Source of the DNA: Rubrobacter sp.
GTDB taxonomy: Bacteria; Actinomycetota; Rubrobacteria; Rubrobacterales; Rubrobacteraceae
Direction of reading: 5' to 3'
Length of the DNA stretch: 41,639 bases
Assembly (NCBI GenBank): GCA_013812245.1
Contig: JACCTS010000245.1
Span: forward strand, 1-41,639
Made by a program: the position numbers and the translations under genes. Numbering within the stretch: the stretch's first letter is position 1; each line of letters opens with the position of its first letter. This document shows positions 16,720 to 25,024 of this stretch, piece after piece. A model generated the notes under the pieces. That model saw only the letters and a program-made list of their open reading frames with translations, was not told the DNA's origin and searched no databases.

Positions 16720-18119
16720 AAGCGGTGTGGTTAGAGAAGTTCGGCGGTCCCGAATCGCTCGTGGCGGGAGAAGCGCCGGACCCCGTGGCAGAGCCGGGAC
16801 AGGCTTTGATCGAGGTGTCCTTCGCCAACATTACCTTCGTGGAGACCCAGTTCCGCGCGAGTGGTTTCGGGCCTTTCGAGGCGAAGCTGCCCATGATCCC
16901 GGGCAACGGCGTCGGCGGCGAGGTCGTGTCGGTCGGCTCCGGAGCCGACGACGGTCTGATCGACAGGCGGGTGGTCGCCATCACCGGCGGATCTGGTGGA
17001 TATGCCGGCCTGGTGACGGTTGACGCAGGCGGGCTCATCGAGGTGCCGGAAGGTCTGGCGCTCGACAGCGCGACGGCCCTGCTCGCCGACGGGCGCACGG
17101 CGAAGATGTTGATCCAGGCTTCCTCGTTGCGCGAAGGAGAACGAGTGCTGGTCGAGGCGGCGGCGGGCAGCGTTGGCTCCCTGCTAGTCCAGCTCGCTCG
17201 GGCGGCCGGGGCCACGGTCATCGCGGCGGTTGGAGGGGCGCGCAAGGTCGAACTCGCGCGAGAATTGGGCGCCGACATGACGGTAGATTACCGGGAGCCG
17301 GGGTGGACGGATCGGATTCGTGAGGCTACCGGAGGCGTGGACGTCGTCTTTGACGGTGTCGGCGGCGACATCGCCAGGTCCGCGTTCGGGCTGCTCGACT
17401 GCGGCGGGCGGATGATCAGCTTCGGAATGTCGAGCGGCGAGTGGGCCGGCATCCCGGATGAGGCAGCCGCGGATCGCGGTGTGACGAAGGTTGGCCTGTC
17501 GCGTCCAACGCCGGAGGAAGCCCGCGCGTTCACCGAGGACGCGCTATCCGACGCAGCGGACGGCCGGTTGCGCCCGGTGATCGGACAAACCTTCCCGCTG
17601 GAGCGGGCCGCCGAAGCGCACGCCGCCATCGAGTCTCGCGCCACCGTGGGTAAAACGCTCCTCGTGGCGCGACGGCCTGCGCCTTTCACGCGGGCGGAGC
17701 TCAGCTACCTGGAGTCTCAGACGTTGGGAAGGCTGGCGACGGCGCAGCCGAACGGGACACTCCAGGTCAGCCCGGTGGGGTTCGCCTACAACACCGACAC
17801 CGCGACCATAGACATCCGCGGGTACAACATGGCGTCCAGCCGGAAGTTCCGCAACGTCGCAGACAACGGCCGGGCGGCGTTCATCGTGGACGACATAGCA
17901 TCGCGCCAGCCGTGGCGTGTTCGGTGCCTCGAAATTCGCGGACATGCGGAGTCTATAGATCCGTCAGCCAGCGGAGGAGATCGAGACGGCGTATTCATCC
18001 GCGTCCACCCGGAGAGAATCATCGGCTTCGGGATAGACGATCCGGATCAAGAAGTCCACAAGCTCACCCCGAACACCCGCGACGCCACCGAACCTCCAGA
18101 CAGGCTCGCAAGGAAATGA
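16716..18119 (+). CDS. Fusion: zinc-independent quinone oxidoreductase (MDR) + PPOX-class F420-type oxidoreductase
   Basis: Residues 1 to about 320 are a medium-chain dehydrogenase/quinone oxidoreductase. They show MKAVWLEKFGGPESL, the catalytic-domain start of the family, then ERVLVEAAAGSVGSLLVQLAR with the NADPH Rossmann loop, GADMTVDYREPGW, GGVDVVFDGVGG and the normal family end VGKTLLVARR; no zinc ligands are seen. Residues 325 to 455 are a split-barrel PPOX domain: FTRAELSYLESQTLGRLAT, VSPVGFAYNTDTATIDIRGYN, SSRKFRNVADNGRAAFIVDD, RCLEIRGHAES and a C-terminal RVHPERIIGFGID, as in actinobacterial F420-dependent reductases. The frame is continuous across the joint, with no stop or start pile-up. 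ATG 16716 overlaps the exporter stop (ATGA). One chain would therefore hold an NADPH-using and a probable F420- or flavin-using site. Confidence 0.88.
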   Translation: MKAVWLEKFGGPESLVAGEAPDPVAEPGQALIEVSFANITFVETQFRASGFGPFEAKLPMIPGNGVGGEVVSVGSGADDGLIDRRVVAITGGSGGYAGLVTVDAGGLIEVPEGLALDSATALLADGRTAKMLIQASSLREGERVLVEAAAGSVGSLLVQLARAAGATVIAAVGGARKVELARELGADMTVDYREPGWTDRIREATGGVDVVFDGVGGDIARSAFGLLDCGGRMISFGMSSGEWAGIPDEAAADRGVTKVGLSRPTPEEARAFTEDALSDAADGRLRPVIGQTFPLERAAEAHAAIESRATVGKTLLVARRPAPFTRAELSYLESQTLGRLATAQPNGTLQVSPVGFAYNTDTATIDIRGYNMASSRKFRNVADNGRAAFIVDDIASRQPWRVRCLEIRGHAESIDPSASGGDRDGVFIRVHPERIIGFGIDDPDQEVHKLTPNTRDATEPPDRLARK

Positions 18120-18182
18120 ATGGCGAAAATCACCTTAACCAGGCCCGCACGATCTTCAGAGATAATCGGGGAGGCGATTCAG

Positions 18183-19061
18183 ATGAGCACGTTGGATCAA
18201 CGCAACAATCCCAACGCCGAAGGAGCGAGTGGTGAGTGGGAGATAGAGAAACTTGACGTGGACGCTTACCTCGCTCGCGTGGGGTATGATGGAGACCTGC
18301 GCGCCGATGTAGACACACTATTTGCTCTGCACCGGGCGCACGCTGCCCGTATCCCGTTCGAGAACCTTGACGTCGTGCTGGGACGCGGCATCTCTCTCGA
18401 CATCAAGAAGATTCAGGACAAGCTGGTCCGCCACGAACGCGGCGGGTATTGTTTCGAGCACAACCTGCTCTTCGCCGCGCTTCTGGAGCGGATCGGATTC
18501 AGGGTGAGGCGGCTCGCCGCCCGCGTGCAGCCAGCCCGCACGCACATGCTGCTCGTCGTCGAGGCCGATGGAAGGGAATGGCTCGCCGATGTCGGTTTCG
18601 GGGCGACGCTCCTGGAGCCGATCCCGTTCGAAGACGGCGCCGTGTCGCGCCAGGGTGGCTGGACCTATGGTCTCGCAAAACACGGTGACGGCTCGTGGCG
18701 GCTGCGCTCTCCCGATGCGGACGGCTGGACAGACCTCTACACCTTCACCGAGGAGCCACAGCGTTTCATTGACTACGTGGTCTACAACCACTACACGGCG
18801 ACCCATCCAGACTCACCGTTCGTGAGCCAGCCGAGGGCCGTAAGGGTCAAACCCGACGTCCGGTATACGCTTGGTGGAAGCACGTTTATCTCCAAGTTTC
18901 CCGAGGGGTCCTTGGAGAAGCGTGATCTCCCCAAAGACGAAGCGATAGAGGCGCTCCGCGACACCTTCGGTATCGTCCTCGCTCCGGAAGATGAGGCGCG
19001 ACTGCGGGAGATCTTCGCTATGGAGAAAGCAGATATCCCTGATAAAACAAGACGAAGCTGA
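18183..19061 (+). CDS. nat: Arylamine N-acetyltransferase
   Basis: NAT moves acetyl from acetyl-CoA to arylamines, hydrazines and arylhydroxylamines; in mycobacteria it inactivates isoniazid and affects steroid catabolism. The catalytic triad is visible: Cys in RHERGGYCFEHN, His in RTHMLLVV and Asp in WLADVGFG. The family opening DVDAYLARVGYDGD and RIPFENLDV are also present. I chose ATG 18183 because GGGGAGG lies 8 bases upstream. The ORF-track start at 18120, right after the previous stop, adds 21 non-family residues. Its 3' end overlaps the next MFS frame by about 70 bases. Clustering with reductases that can make amines from nitro or quinone-imine groups suggests a sequential modification, as an inference. 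Confidence 0.9.
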   Translation: MSTLDQRNNPNAEGASGEWEIEKLDVDAYLARVGYDGDLRADVDTLFALHRAHAARIPFENLDVVLGRGISLDIKKIQDKLVRHERGGYCFEHNLLFAALLERIGFRVRRLAARVQPARTHMLLVVEADGREWLADVGFGATLLEPIPFEDGAVSRQGGWTYGLAKHGDGSWRLRSPDADGWTDLYTFTEEPQRFIDYVVYNHYTATHPDSPFVSQPRAVRVKPDVRYTLGGSTFISKFPEGSLEKRDLPKDEAIEALRDTFGIVLAPEDEARLREIFAMEKADIPDKTRRS

Positions 19062-20259
19062 GATCAGACGCCGCACGCTCGCCGTGCTGGCGGTCGCTAC
19101 AGGGATCGGCAGCGTGGGTCTCGCTGCCGGTGGGACCGCAGGAGCGCTACTCGGCGCCAACCTGACCGGCACGGAGGCCGCAGCGGGTCTTCCGCTCGGG
19201 CTGCTTGTCGTGGGACAGGCAATCGCGGCGCTGGTCGTCTCCCGGCGAACGCGCCATGCGGGGCGTGGCCGGAGCTTGATCCTCGGCTACGTACTGGGCG
19301 CGCTCGGGGCCGCGCTGGTGATCTTCGCAGCCGTGAGCAGCAATTTCGTTACGCTTCTGGCAGGCTCCATCGTGCTTGGGGCGGGCAACGCCGCCATCTT
19401 TCTCACGCGCTACGCGGCTGGTGAGTTGGGTGGTGAGGCCGCGCGTGGGCGCTCGCTCGGGGTTGTGTTGTTCGCCACGGCTTTCGGCGCGATCCTGAGC
19501 CCGAACCTGCTGGGTCCGGGCGGGGAAGTGGCAAGGATGCTCGGCCTCCCGCCGCTGACGGGGCTCTACCTGCTCGCCATCCTGTCCTTCGTGATCTCCG
19601 CCATCCTCCTCGCCGCCATCTCCTACCCCGGCGTTCCGTACCTCGGACAAGGGGCCGCGCTACTCGGACCCCGCGAGATGACCAGGTCCACGCCACAACA
19701 GGCGATTTCGAGCCGCGGCATCTGGCCAGCGCGGGTTGCCCTCGTGGTTCTGGGGGCGACGAACCTCGTCATGGTGTCGGTGATGGCCGTCGCGCCCGTT
19801 CACCTGAGCACCCACGGCCACAGCCTCGACCTGGTTGGGATTGTGATCGGTGTTCACGTCGCTGGTATGTTCGTGCCTTCGCCGGTGTCGGGCCGGATCG
19901 CGGATCGAATCGGCGGCGTGCCCATCGCCGCGCTGGGTATCCTGCTTCTCGTCGTGACCGGCATCGCGGGAGCGCTCGTGAATCAGGATAGCGTGGCCTG
20001 GATCATCGTGGTCCTGGCGGTACTCGGCATCGGATGGAACCTCGGGATCGTGGGCGGGAGCATGCTACTCGCCGCTTCAGTACCGCCGGATCTGCGTCCG
20101 CGCACAGAGGGTCTCGGCGAGGTGGCGATGGGCGTCGCGGCGGGCGTGGGAGCCCCTATCGCGGGGATGGTCGTCTCTATCGGCAGCCTGTCAACCCTCC
20201 TGCTGTCCGGAGCAGGCGTTGCGGCGCTTACCTTCGTGTTCCTTCGGCCCAAAGGGTGA
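18991..20259 (+). CDS. MFS transporter, 12-TM type
   Basis: The 422-residue frame encodes an integral membrane protein with about twelve hydrophobic segments. Family marks include GSIVLGAGNAAIFLTRYAAGELGGEAARGRSLGVVLF around TM4-5, and a motif-A-like GRIADRIGGVPIAALG after the central loop. The first 28 residues (MRRDCGRSSLWRKQ and on) overlap the end of the acetyltransferase and look non-family. The real start may be nearer the hydrophobic TM1 at RRRTLAVLAVATGIG, but no ATG, GTG or TTG with a good ribosome-binding site is evident there, so I keep 18991. It is the last gene of the operon and converges on rluD with a 9-base gap and no clear terminator. The substrate is unknown. Confidence 0.8.
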   Translation: MRRDCGRSSLWRKQISLIKQDEAEIRRRTLAVLAVATGIGSVGLAAGGTAGALLGANLTGTEAAAGLPLGLLVVGQAIAALVVSRRTRHAGRGRSLILGYVLGALGAALVIFAAVSSNFVTLLAGSIVLGAGNAAIFLTRYAAGELGGEAARGRSLGVVLFATAFGAILSPNLLGPGGEVARMLGLPPLTGLYLLAILSFVISAILLAAISYPGVPYLGQGAALLGPREMTRSTPQQAISSRGIWPARVALVVLGATNLVMVSVMAVAPVHLSTHGHSLDLVGIVIGVHVAGMFVPSPVSGRIADRIGGVPIAALGILLLVVTGIAGALVNQDSVAWIIVVLAVLGIGWNLGIVGGSMLLAASVPPDLRPRTEGLGEVAMGVAAGVGAPIAGMVVSIGSLSTLLLSGAGVAALTFVFLRPKG

Positions 20260-20268
20260 ACGAGCGGA

Positions 20269-21165
20269 TCACGGCGGACCGTCGGGTAACAAACCGAGCG
20301 AGGATGCTGCCTCGCGCAGGTCATCGGGGATAACCGACTCGAATTCCATATCATCGCCGCTCACAGGGTGCCGGAAAGCCAGCCTCTCAGCGTGGAGCCA
20401 TAGACGTCTCCCCGCCACGGCCCTTCCGTAGATTGGATCCGCATATACCGGGTGGCCGATGGCGGAAAGGTGAACCCGGATCTGGTGCGTCCTCCCCGTC
20501 TCCAGCCGCACCCGGAGCATCGAGTATTCTCCGGCTTCCCGTAGCGTCTCGAAGTGCGTGACGGCGGGCTTCCCCACCCCCACGGCCATTAGAGTTGGGT
20601 TATCCGGGTCGCGGCCCACGGGCGAGTCCACCGTACCGGTAGCTGGAAGACCACCTCCGATAACGACTGCCCTGTAGATACGCCCGACCCGCCGCGCCGA
20701 CATCATCTCTACCAGCCCCGAGTACGCTGACTCGTTCTTCGCCGCGACCATCAGCCCCGAGGTGTCCCGGTCGAGGCGGTGGACGATGCCGGGCCGCATG
20801 GGATCATCCCCACCAGCGATACCCCGGTCGAGGAGCGCGTTCACCAGCGTCCCAGACGGGTTGCCCGCGCCTGGGTGGACGACGAGTCCGGCGGGCTTGT
20901 CTACTACGATCAGGAACTCATCCTCGAAGAGGATGGGGACAGGAATCTCCTCCGCCTGAAGGGTTTCGTCCGGAAGCTCCGCCTCGATCCGCTCGCCGCC
21001 CTGCACGCGGTGGGATGGCGATACTTCCCTTCCGTCGATCCTCAACAAACCATCCCGAATCAGGCGCTGTGCGACGCTCCGGCTTATGTCAAATCGACTG
21101 GCCGCCAGCCGATCCAGACGCTCCCCGGCGTCTTCCGGCGCGGCCAGGAACATCTCTGAGGGCAT
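20269..21165 (-). CDS. rluD: RluA-family ribosomal large-subunit pseudouridine synthase (RluD-like)
   Basis: The enzyme converts specific uridines of 23S rRNA to pseudouridine. The 298 residues comprise an N-terminal S4 RNA-binding domain (ERLDRLAASRFDISRSVAQRLIRDGLLRIDG), then the catalytic domain with VDKPAGLVVHPG, the Asp motif GIVHRLDRDTSGLMVAAK, and ETGRTHQIRVHLSAIGHPVYADPIYG. Target uridines cannot be read from sequence, so the RluD name is by family resemblance. It ends the long division and cell-wall transcription unit. In many genomes lspA precedes this gene; here a DUF167 gene sits directly upstream, its frame ending 4 bases before this ATG. Confidence 0.92.
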   Translation of the reverse strand: MPSEMFLAAPEDAGERLDRLAASRFDISRSVAQRLIRDGLLRIDGREVSPSHRVQGGERIEAELPDETLQAEEIPVPILFEDEFLIVVDKPAGLVVHPGAGNPSGTLVNALLDRGIAGGDDPMRPGIVHRLDRDTSGLMVAAKNESAYSGLVEMMSARRVGRIYRAVVIGGGLPATGTVDSPVGRDPDNPTLMAVGVGKPAVTHFETLREAGEYSMLRVRLETGRTHQIRVHLSAIGHPVYADPIYGRAVAGRRLWLHAERLAFRHPVSGDDMEFESVIPDDLREAASSLGLLPDGPP

Positions 21166-21169
21166 TGGG

Positions 21170-21467
21170 CTAGGGGATCAGGGCGGAGAGCCAGCGTCGT
21201 ATCTCACGCGGCTCCGCTCCGTGAAAGAGGACGACCTTGTCCCTGCCGGACGATCTCGACGCTCGAAGGGACGACCCCGAAAAGCCCGGCCAGGAAGCCT
21301 TCTATCTCCGCGTTGGCCCGACCACCGGTAGGCAGCGAGGCGATCCGGATCTTGAGCGCGGCATCCCCGTACGTTCCTTCGAGCGATGTGCTCCTGGCCC
21401 CCGGCGAGACCCGGAGGTTCAGCAAAGCTCCGTTCTTGCTCTCCCGGACGAACCCCTCAACCTTCAA
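21170..21467 (-). pseudogene. DUF167/YggU-family gene with a frameshift near its 3' end
   Basis: The first 73 or so residues match the small DUF167 family: LLNLRVSPGARSTSLEG, YGDAALKIRIASLPTGGRANAEIEGFLAGLFGV, SSVEIVR. Relatives continue with a ...RDKVV-x-V-x-G segment and a final helix. Here the track frame veers to QGQGRPLSRSGAA and stops at 21204. The +1 frame from GGGACAAGG reads DKVVLFHGAEPREIRRWLSALIP, exactly the expected ending, and stops at 21170, 4 bases before rluD. The gene therefore seems to have suffered a small indel, unless this is a sequencing error or a programmed shift. TTG 21467 overlaps the divIVA stop as TTGA. The function of the family is unknown. Confidence 0.7.
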
Positions 21468-22558
21468 CCACGCCGGCGGAGGAAGCGGCTGGCCCGGGAG
21501 ATGCGGCCTTCCTCACCGTTGCCGGATGCGTCTTTCCTCTCGGCGTCCTCCCAAAACTCGTGGGAGCCACTATCCCGGGCGAGCGTGGCCTCGTCCTGTT
21601 CCGAGGTTCCCGGAGCCTCGGTCTCAGGAGCTTCGGTTTCCGGGGCTTCGGACACCGGCTCCTCGGCCGATGCGCTCTCTCCCGAAGAATCCTCCGCCGT
21701 CGAGGGCTCTACCTCGGGCTCCTCCACCTCGGGTTCGCTCTCAGGGGACACGTCTCCTGTCTCGGTGACCGACTCACTCCCCGGCTCCTGGTTCGTTACC
21801 GGCTCGACTTCGGATGCCTCGTCAGAGGGAGATATTCCGGCGGACGGGCTCAAATCTATGCGTTGGGTCTCCTGATCCCCGGCCTCCCCAAACGGCTCGT
21901 GTTCCTCCGTCGAATCTCCCACGGGCTCCTCAATCGGGAGTTCTTCCTGGACGCCGCTCCTCTCGGCCTCGGCGGCCAGCCGGGCTGCGGCGATGGACTC
22001 CAGGTCCACGCGCTCGCGCAACGAGGACTGTATCTCGCGGGCGGTCGCCACGTCGACGTTATCCATGACCTCCATGTAGCTCTTGAGGAGGTGCCGGAAG
22101 TCCGAAGCGAAGAGTTGCTTGGCGTTCCTCAGGGCATGGTAGGACTCCTGTATCCGCTCGACACGCTCCGCAGTGTCGGCCAGCATGCGATGGGAGCGGG
22201 CCTTCGCGTCGTTGATCGTGAGCTCCGCTTCCCGGTTCGCCGTCTGGCGCGCGCTCTCAGCTTCCCGGCTGGCCGTCTGGCGCACGCTCTCGGCCTCCTG
22301 CGTGGCGGTCCGCCGCAGGTCGTTGGCCGCCTGCTCGGCGTGGACTAGCGCGGCCCGGATGGAGCTCTCCAACTCGTCGAACTGCTCCAGGCGCGAGCGC
22401 AGGCTAGTAGACTCTTCACGAAGGCGTACGTTCTCAGAGTAGGTACGCTCGAACTCGTCGGCGACCGCGTCCAGAAAGTCGTCCACCTGGTTGGCGTCGT
22501 AGCCGCGCAGGCTGCTCTTGAACTCCTTGCGGCGAACATCCGTGGGACGTATTGCCAT
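21464..22558 (-). CDS. divIVA: DivIVA/Wag31-type cell pole and septum protein with long acidic tail
   Basis: DivIVA marks curved membrane at poles and septa and directs wall growth in Actinobacteria. Residues 1-60 hold the membrane-binding domain with DVRRKEFKSSLRGYDANQVDDFLDAVADEFERTY. Residues 60-200 are coiled coil, including the repeated stretch SVRQTASREAESARQTANREAE. The last 160 residues are low-complexity, very acidic and Ser/Pro-rich (for example APETEAPETEAP), ending in a basic patch SRASRFLRRRG. At 364 residues it is longer than many relatives, mainly through this tail. ATG 22558 follows yggT by 6 bases. The basic C-terminal end after a long acidic stretch may allow self-contact or partner binding, which is inferred. 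Confidence 0.92.
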   Translation of the reverse strand: MAIRPTDVRRKEFKSSLRGYDANQVDDFLDAVADEFERTYSENVRLREESTSLRSRLEQFDELESSIRAALVHAEQAANDLRRTATQEAESVRQTASREAESARQTANREAELTINDAKARSHRMLADTAERVERIQESYHALRNAKQLFASDFRHLLKSYMEVMDNVDVATAREIQSSLRERVDLESIAAARLAAEAERSGVQEELPIEEPVGDSTEEHEPFGEAGDQETQRIDLSPSAGISPSDEASEVEPVTNQEPGSESVTETGDVSPESEPEVEEPEVEPSTAEDSSGESASAEEPVSEAPETEAPETEAPGTSEQDEATLARDSGSHEFWEDAERKDASGNGEEGRISRASRFLRRRG

Positions 22559-22564
22559 GCTATA

Positions 22565-22912
22565 TCACCCCGTCACTGGTCCGATGAAGTTTGCAATGAT
22601 CACGTTGTTCAGCAGGCTCCGCGCGATCGAGAGCCCTATTATGGCGATTATCGGCGAGAGGTCCAGCCCGAAGCCGCCAAGCTGCACCGGCGGGATGCGG
22701 CTCCGGATCGGCATCAGGATCGGGTCCGCCACCGCCCGCACCGCGTCGTAGACGGCCTGGAAGAAGGCGCTCGACGGATAGCCCGGCAGCCAGTTGATCA
22801 CGATGTTCGCCAGTATGAAACCGAAGAGTATGTAGAACGCGTAATCCACGATTCCCGAGAGCAACGCGGCCACGGAGAACCCGAAAACCTGCACGAGCCC
22901 CAGCATCTCCAT
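22565..22912 (-). CDS. yggT: YggT-family integral membrane protein
   Basis: The 115-residue protein has two hydrophobic blocks, FGFSVAALLSGIVDYAFYILFGFILANIVINWL and the C-terminal LSPIIAIIGLSIARSLLNNVIIANFI, with the family segment DAVRAVADPILMPIRSRIPP between them. YggT is regularly found between sepF and divIVA and is thought to assist division or osmotic adaptation; its role is not settled. ATG 22912 shares a base with the proC stop (TGATG), and a GTG at 22915 is an equal option. The ORF-track start at 23344 is within proC. Confidence 0.85.
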   Translation of the reverse strand: MEMLGLVQVFGFSVAALLSGIVDYAFYILFGFILANIVINWLPGYPSSAFFQAVYDAVRAVADPILMPIRSRIPPVQLGGFGLDLSPIIAIIGLSIARSLLNNVIIANFIGPVTG

Positions 22913-23712
22913 CACCGTCCCAACCCCCGCGCCTGCTCCGCCGCCGCCGCGATACCATCGTAGACGGCGCCGACGAACCCGGCTTTCTCCATCGCCACGA
23001 ACGCCGCCGCCGTGGTGCCGCCCGGCGTCATCACCTCGTCGCGCACCTGGTGGGCGCTGCGCTCCTCGAGCAACACCGCCGTGCCACCGATGGTTCCGAC
23101 GACCAGCCTCTTGGCCACGTCCCGCGGGATGCCCTCCCGAACACCAGCCTGTATCAGGGCGTCGGCGAACAAGGCCACGTAGGCCGGCCCAGATCCGTGC
23201 AGCGCCGTCGCCGCGTCGAAAAGGCGTTCTGGTAACTCCATAACGTCCCCGACGGAGCGGAAAATCTCCATGACCGTCGGCAGCATCTCGCGTCCCGGCC
23301 CGTTTGAGGTGACAACGGCGGATCCCAGGCCCACCGACGCGCACACGTTAGGCATGACCCGCAGAACCGGTGTTCCTTCCGGCAGCCCCTTCTCGATGGC
23401 GGATATGGTCACGCCGGCGGCCACGCTCGTCACCGCCTTCTCCGTGCCTTCCAGTACCGGGGCTATCTCTGCCAGGACGGTTCCCACGTCCCAGGGCTTC
23501 ACGGCCATTATGAGGAGATCGCTGTGCTCGGCCAGCTCACGGTTGGAGGGCGTGACCCACACGCCGTGTTGCTCGGCGTATGGCGTGAGGTACTCGAGGT
23601 GAACGTCGCTGGCGCCAATCTCGAAAGAGTCTGCCCCGGCGAGCCGGACCAGGAGCGAACCGCCGATCTTGCCGGCCCCGATTATGCCTACCCTCGTCAA
23701 TTTCCCCCTCAC
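22912..23712 (-). CDS. proC: Pyrroline-5-carboxylate reductase
   Basis: ProC reduces 1-pyrroline-5-carboxylate to proline with NADPH, the last step of proline synthesis. The 266-residue product has the N-terminal Rossmann motif VGIIGAGKIGGSLL, IMAVKPWDV, VTSVAAGVTISAIEKGLP, RVMPNVCASVGLG and the C-terminal signature HGSGPAYVALFADALIQAGVREGIP plus DEVMTPGGTTAAA at the active site. The start may be GTG 23712 or the TTG at 23700, which has GAGGGG just upstream. It sits between sepF and yggT, a common place in bacterial division clusters, with no known functional link. Confidence 0.95.
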   Translation of the reverse strand: MRGKLTRVGIIGAGKIGGSLLVRLAGADSFEIGASDVHLEYLTPYAEQHGVWVTPSNRELAEHSDLLIMAVKPWDVGTVLAEIAPVLEGTEKAVTSVAAGVTISAIEKGLPEGTPVLRVMPNVCASVGLGSAVVTSNGPGREMLPTVMEIFRSVGDVMELPERLFDAATALHGSGPAYVALFADALIQAGVREGIPRDVAKRLVVGTIGGTAVLLEERSAHQVRDEVMTPGGTTAAAFVAMEKAGFVGAVYDGIAAAAEQARGLGR

Positions 23713-23734
23713 GGTCCTTACAGGCCCTGCAGGA

Positions 23735-24304
23735 TTAGAGCTGGTTGAAGAAGGCCCTCTCGGCCAGCCGCTTGCGCTCCTCGGCGCTGACCTCGACGTT
23801 GCGCGGGGTCAGCAGGAACACCCGGTTGGCGACGGTCTGGATGTTTCCGTCGAGGGCGTAGGTAAGGCCCGAGCAGAAATCCACCATCCTGCGCGACAGC
23901 TCGGCGTCCACGCTCTGGAGGTTGAGGATGACCGGCTGCTGGCGCTTGAAGCGGTCGGCGAGGGCCTGGGCATCGTTGAAGCTTGCGGGCTCGACCACGC
24001 TCACACGGGTCGGGCGCTGATCCGGAACGGCGCGCAGGTGCGGCGGATTCTGGCCGCCCGCGTACCGCTCGTTCCGGTTCGACCCCTCGCTGCCAAAGAG
24101 GTCCCCGAGGGACGTGCCGAAAGCCGAGGAGCGCTCGGTGCGCCCGAGCCGCCGTACGGCAGGGCCTACTTCTTCCTCGGCAGAGCCTTGGGCGTAAGCG
24201 CCTTTGCCGTACAAAGCCTCTTCCTCCTCGTCCTCGTAATAATCATCTTCCGCGCCGAACCCGAACCACGCCGCGATCCGATCCATACGATCCCTAACTC
24301 CCAT
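23735..24304 (-). CDS. sepF: SepF cell division protein
   Basis: SepF binds FtsZ and membranes and aligns FtsZ filaments; in Actinobacteria it serves as the main FtsZ membrane anchor. The 189-residue product begins with an amphipathic membrane helix (MGVRDRMDRIAAWFGFG), followed by an acidic flexible stretch (AEDDYYEDEEEEALYG), a linker, and the C-terminal SepF domain from about residue 95: RPTRVSVVEPASFNDAQALADRFKRQQPVILNL, then SRRMVDFCSGLTYALDGNIQTVANRVFLLTP. ATG 24304 follows GGAGG by 4 bases. Its presence together with FtsA in the same cluster is unusual for an actinobacterium. Confidence 0.94.
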   Translation of the reverse strand: MGVRDRMDRIAAWFGFGAEDDYYEDEEEEALYGKGAYAQGSAEEEVGPAVRRLGRTERSSAFGTSLGDLFGSEGSNRNERYAGGQNPPHLRAVPDQRPTRVSVVEPASFNDAQALADRFKRQQPVILNLQSVDAELSRRMVDFCSGLTYALDGNIQTVANRVFLLTPRNVEVSAEERKRLAERAFFNQL

Positions 24305-24313
24305 CCTGCCTCC

Positions 24314-25021
24314 TCACGGGCCGTCACCCCCGATGATGGTCCGTCCTATTCTGACCAGAGTGGCCCCTTCTTCGACCGCCACAGCGTAGTCGTTGCTCAT
24401 GCCCATGGAGAGCTCCGATAGCTCGAAATGGGGACTCCAGCTTCCGCGTAGCCTATCACGGATCGCTCGAAGCTTCGCGAAAACATAACGCACATTCTCC
24501 GCTCGTTCAACCGCTGGCGCAAGCGTCATGAAGCCCCGCGCCCGCACCTGCCCTTCCGTACCGGCGACAGCCTCCAGGATGCGTTCGACCTCTCCTTCCA
24601 ATACGCCATACTTGGACTCCTCGCCGCTGACGTTGACCTGGATCAGCGCCTCAACTCCCCGCTCGGAAGCCCGCCTCCCAAGCTCATCGACGAGCCGCAC
24701 CGAGTCCACCGAGTGTATGAGCGAGACCCGCGGCACGACTTCCCTGGCCTTGCGCCGCTGCAGGTGACCGATGAAGTGCCACTCGAAAATGTTCCCGAAA
24801 ACGTCTTGCTTGGAGATGAGATCCTGCGCCCGATTCTCCCCAAGGAGGTCTACGCCCACCGCCGCGAGAGCCCGGATCTGCTCCGCTTCGTAGTACTTGC
24901 TCGCCACCAGGATGCGCGTCTCGCCTGGCCTGCGCCCGCTCCGCTCGAGCGCCGCGGCCACGTTCTCTCTTACGGCCGCGAGGCGGTTCCGAACCTGCGC
25001 CTCTAATTTCTCATCGGTCAT
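24314..25021 (-). CDS. yggS: YggS/PLPBP-family pyridoxal phosphate homeostasis protein
   Basis: The 235-residue single-domain TIM barrel of the alanine racemase fold binds PLP and helps keep vitamin B6 and amino acid pools in balance; it has no known enzymatic activity. The PLP Lys lies in ILVASKYYEAEQIRALAAVG, followed by LLGENRAQDLISK, FIGHLQRRKAREV, LIQVNVSGEESKYG, GFMTLAP and the C-terminal ELSMGMSNDYAVAVEEGATLVRIG phosphate loop. ATG 25021 lies 3 bases after the pgeF stop. Confidence 0.93.
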   Translation of the reverse strand: MTDEKLEAQVRNRLAAVRENVAAALERSGRRPGETRILVASKYYEAEQIRALAAVGVDLLGENRAQDLISKQDVFGNIFEWHFIGHLQRRKAREVVPRVSLIHSVDSVRLVDELGRRASERGVEALIQVNVSGEESKYGVLEGEVERILEAVAGTEGQVRARGFMTLAPAVERAENVRYVFAKLRAIRDRLRGSWSPHFELSELSMGMSNDYAVAVEEGATLVRIGRTIIGGDGP

Positions 25022-25024
25022 CTA

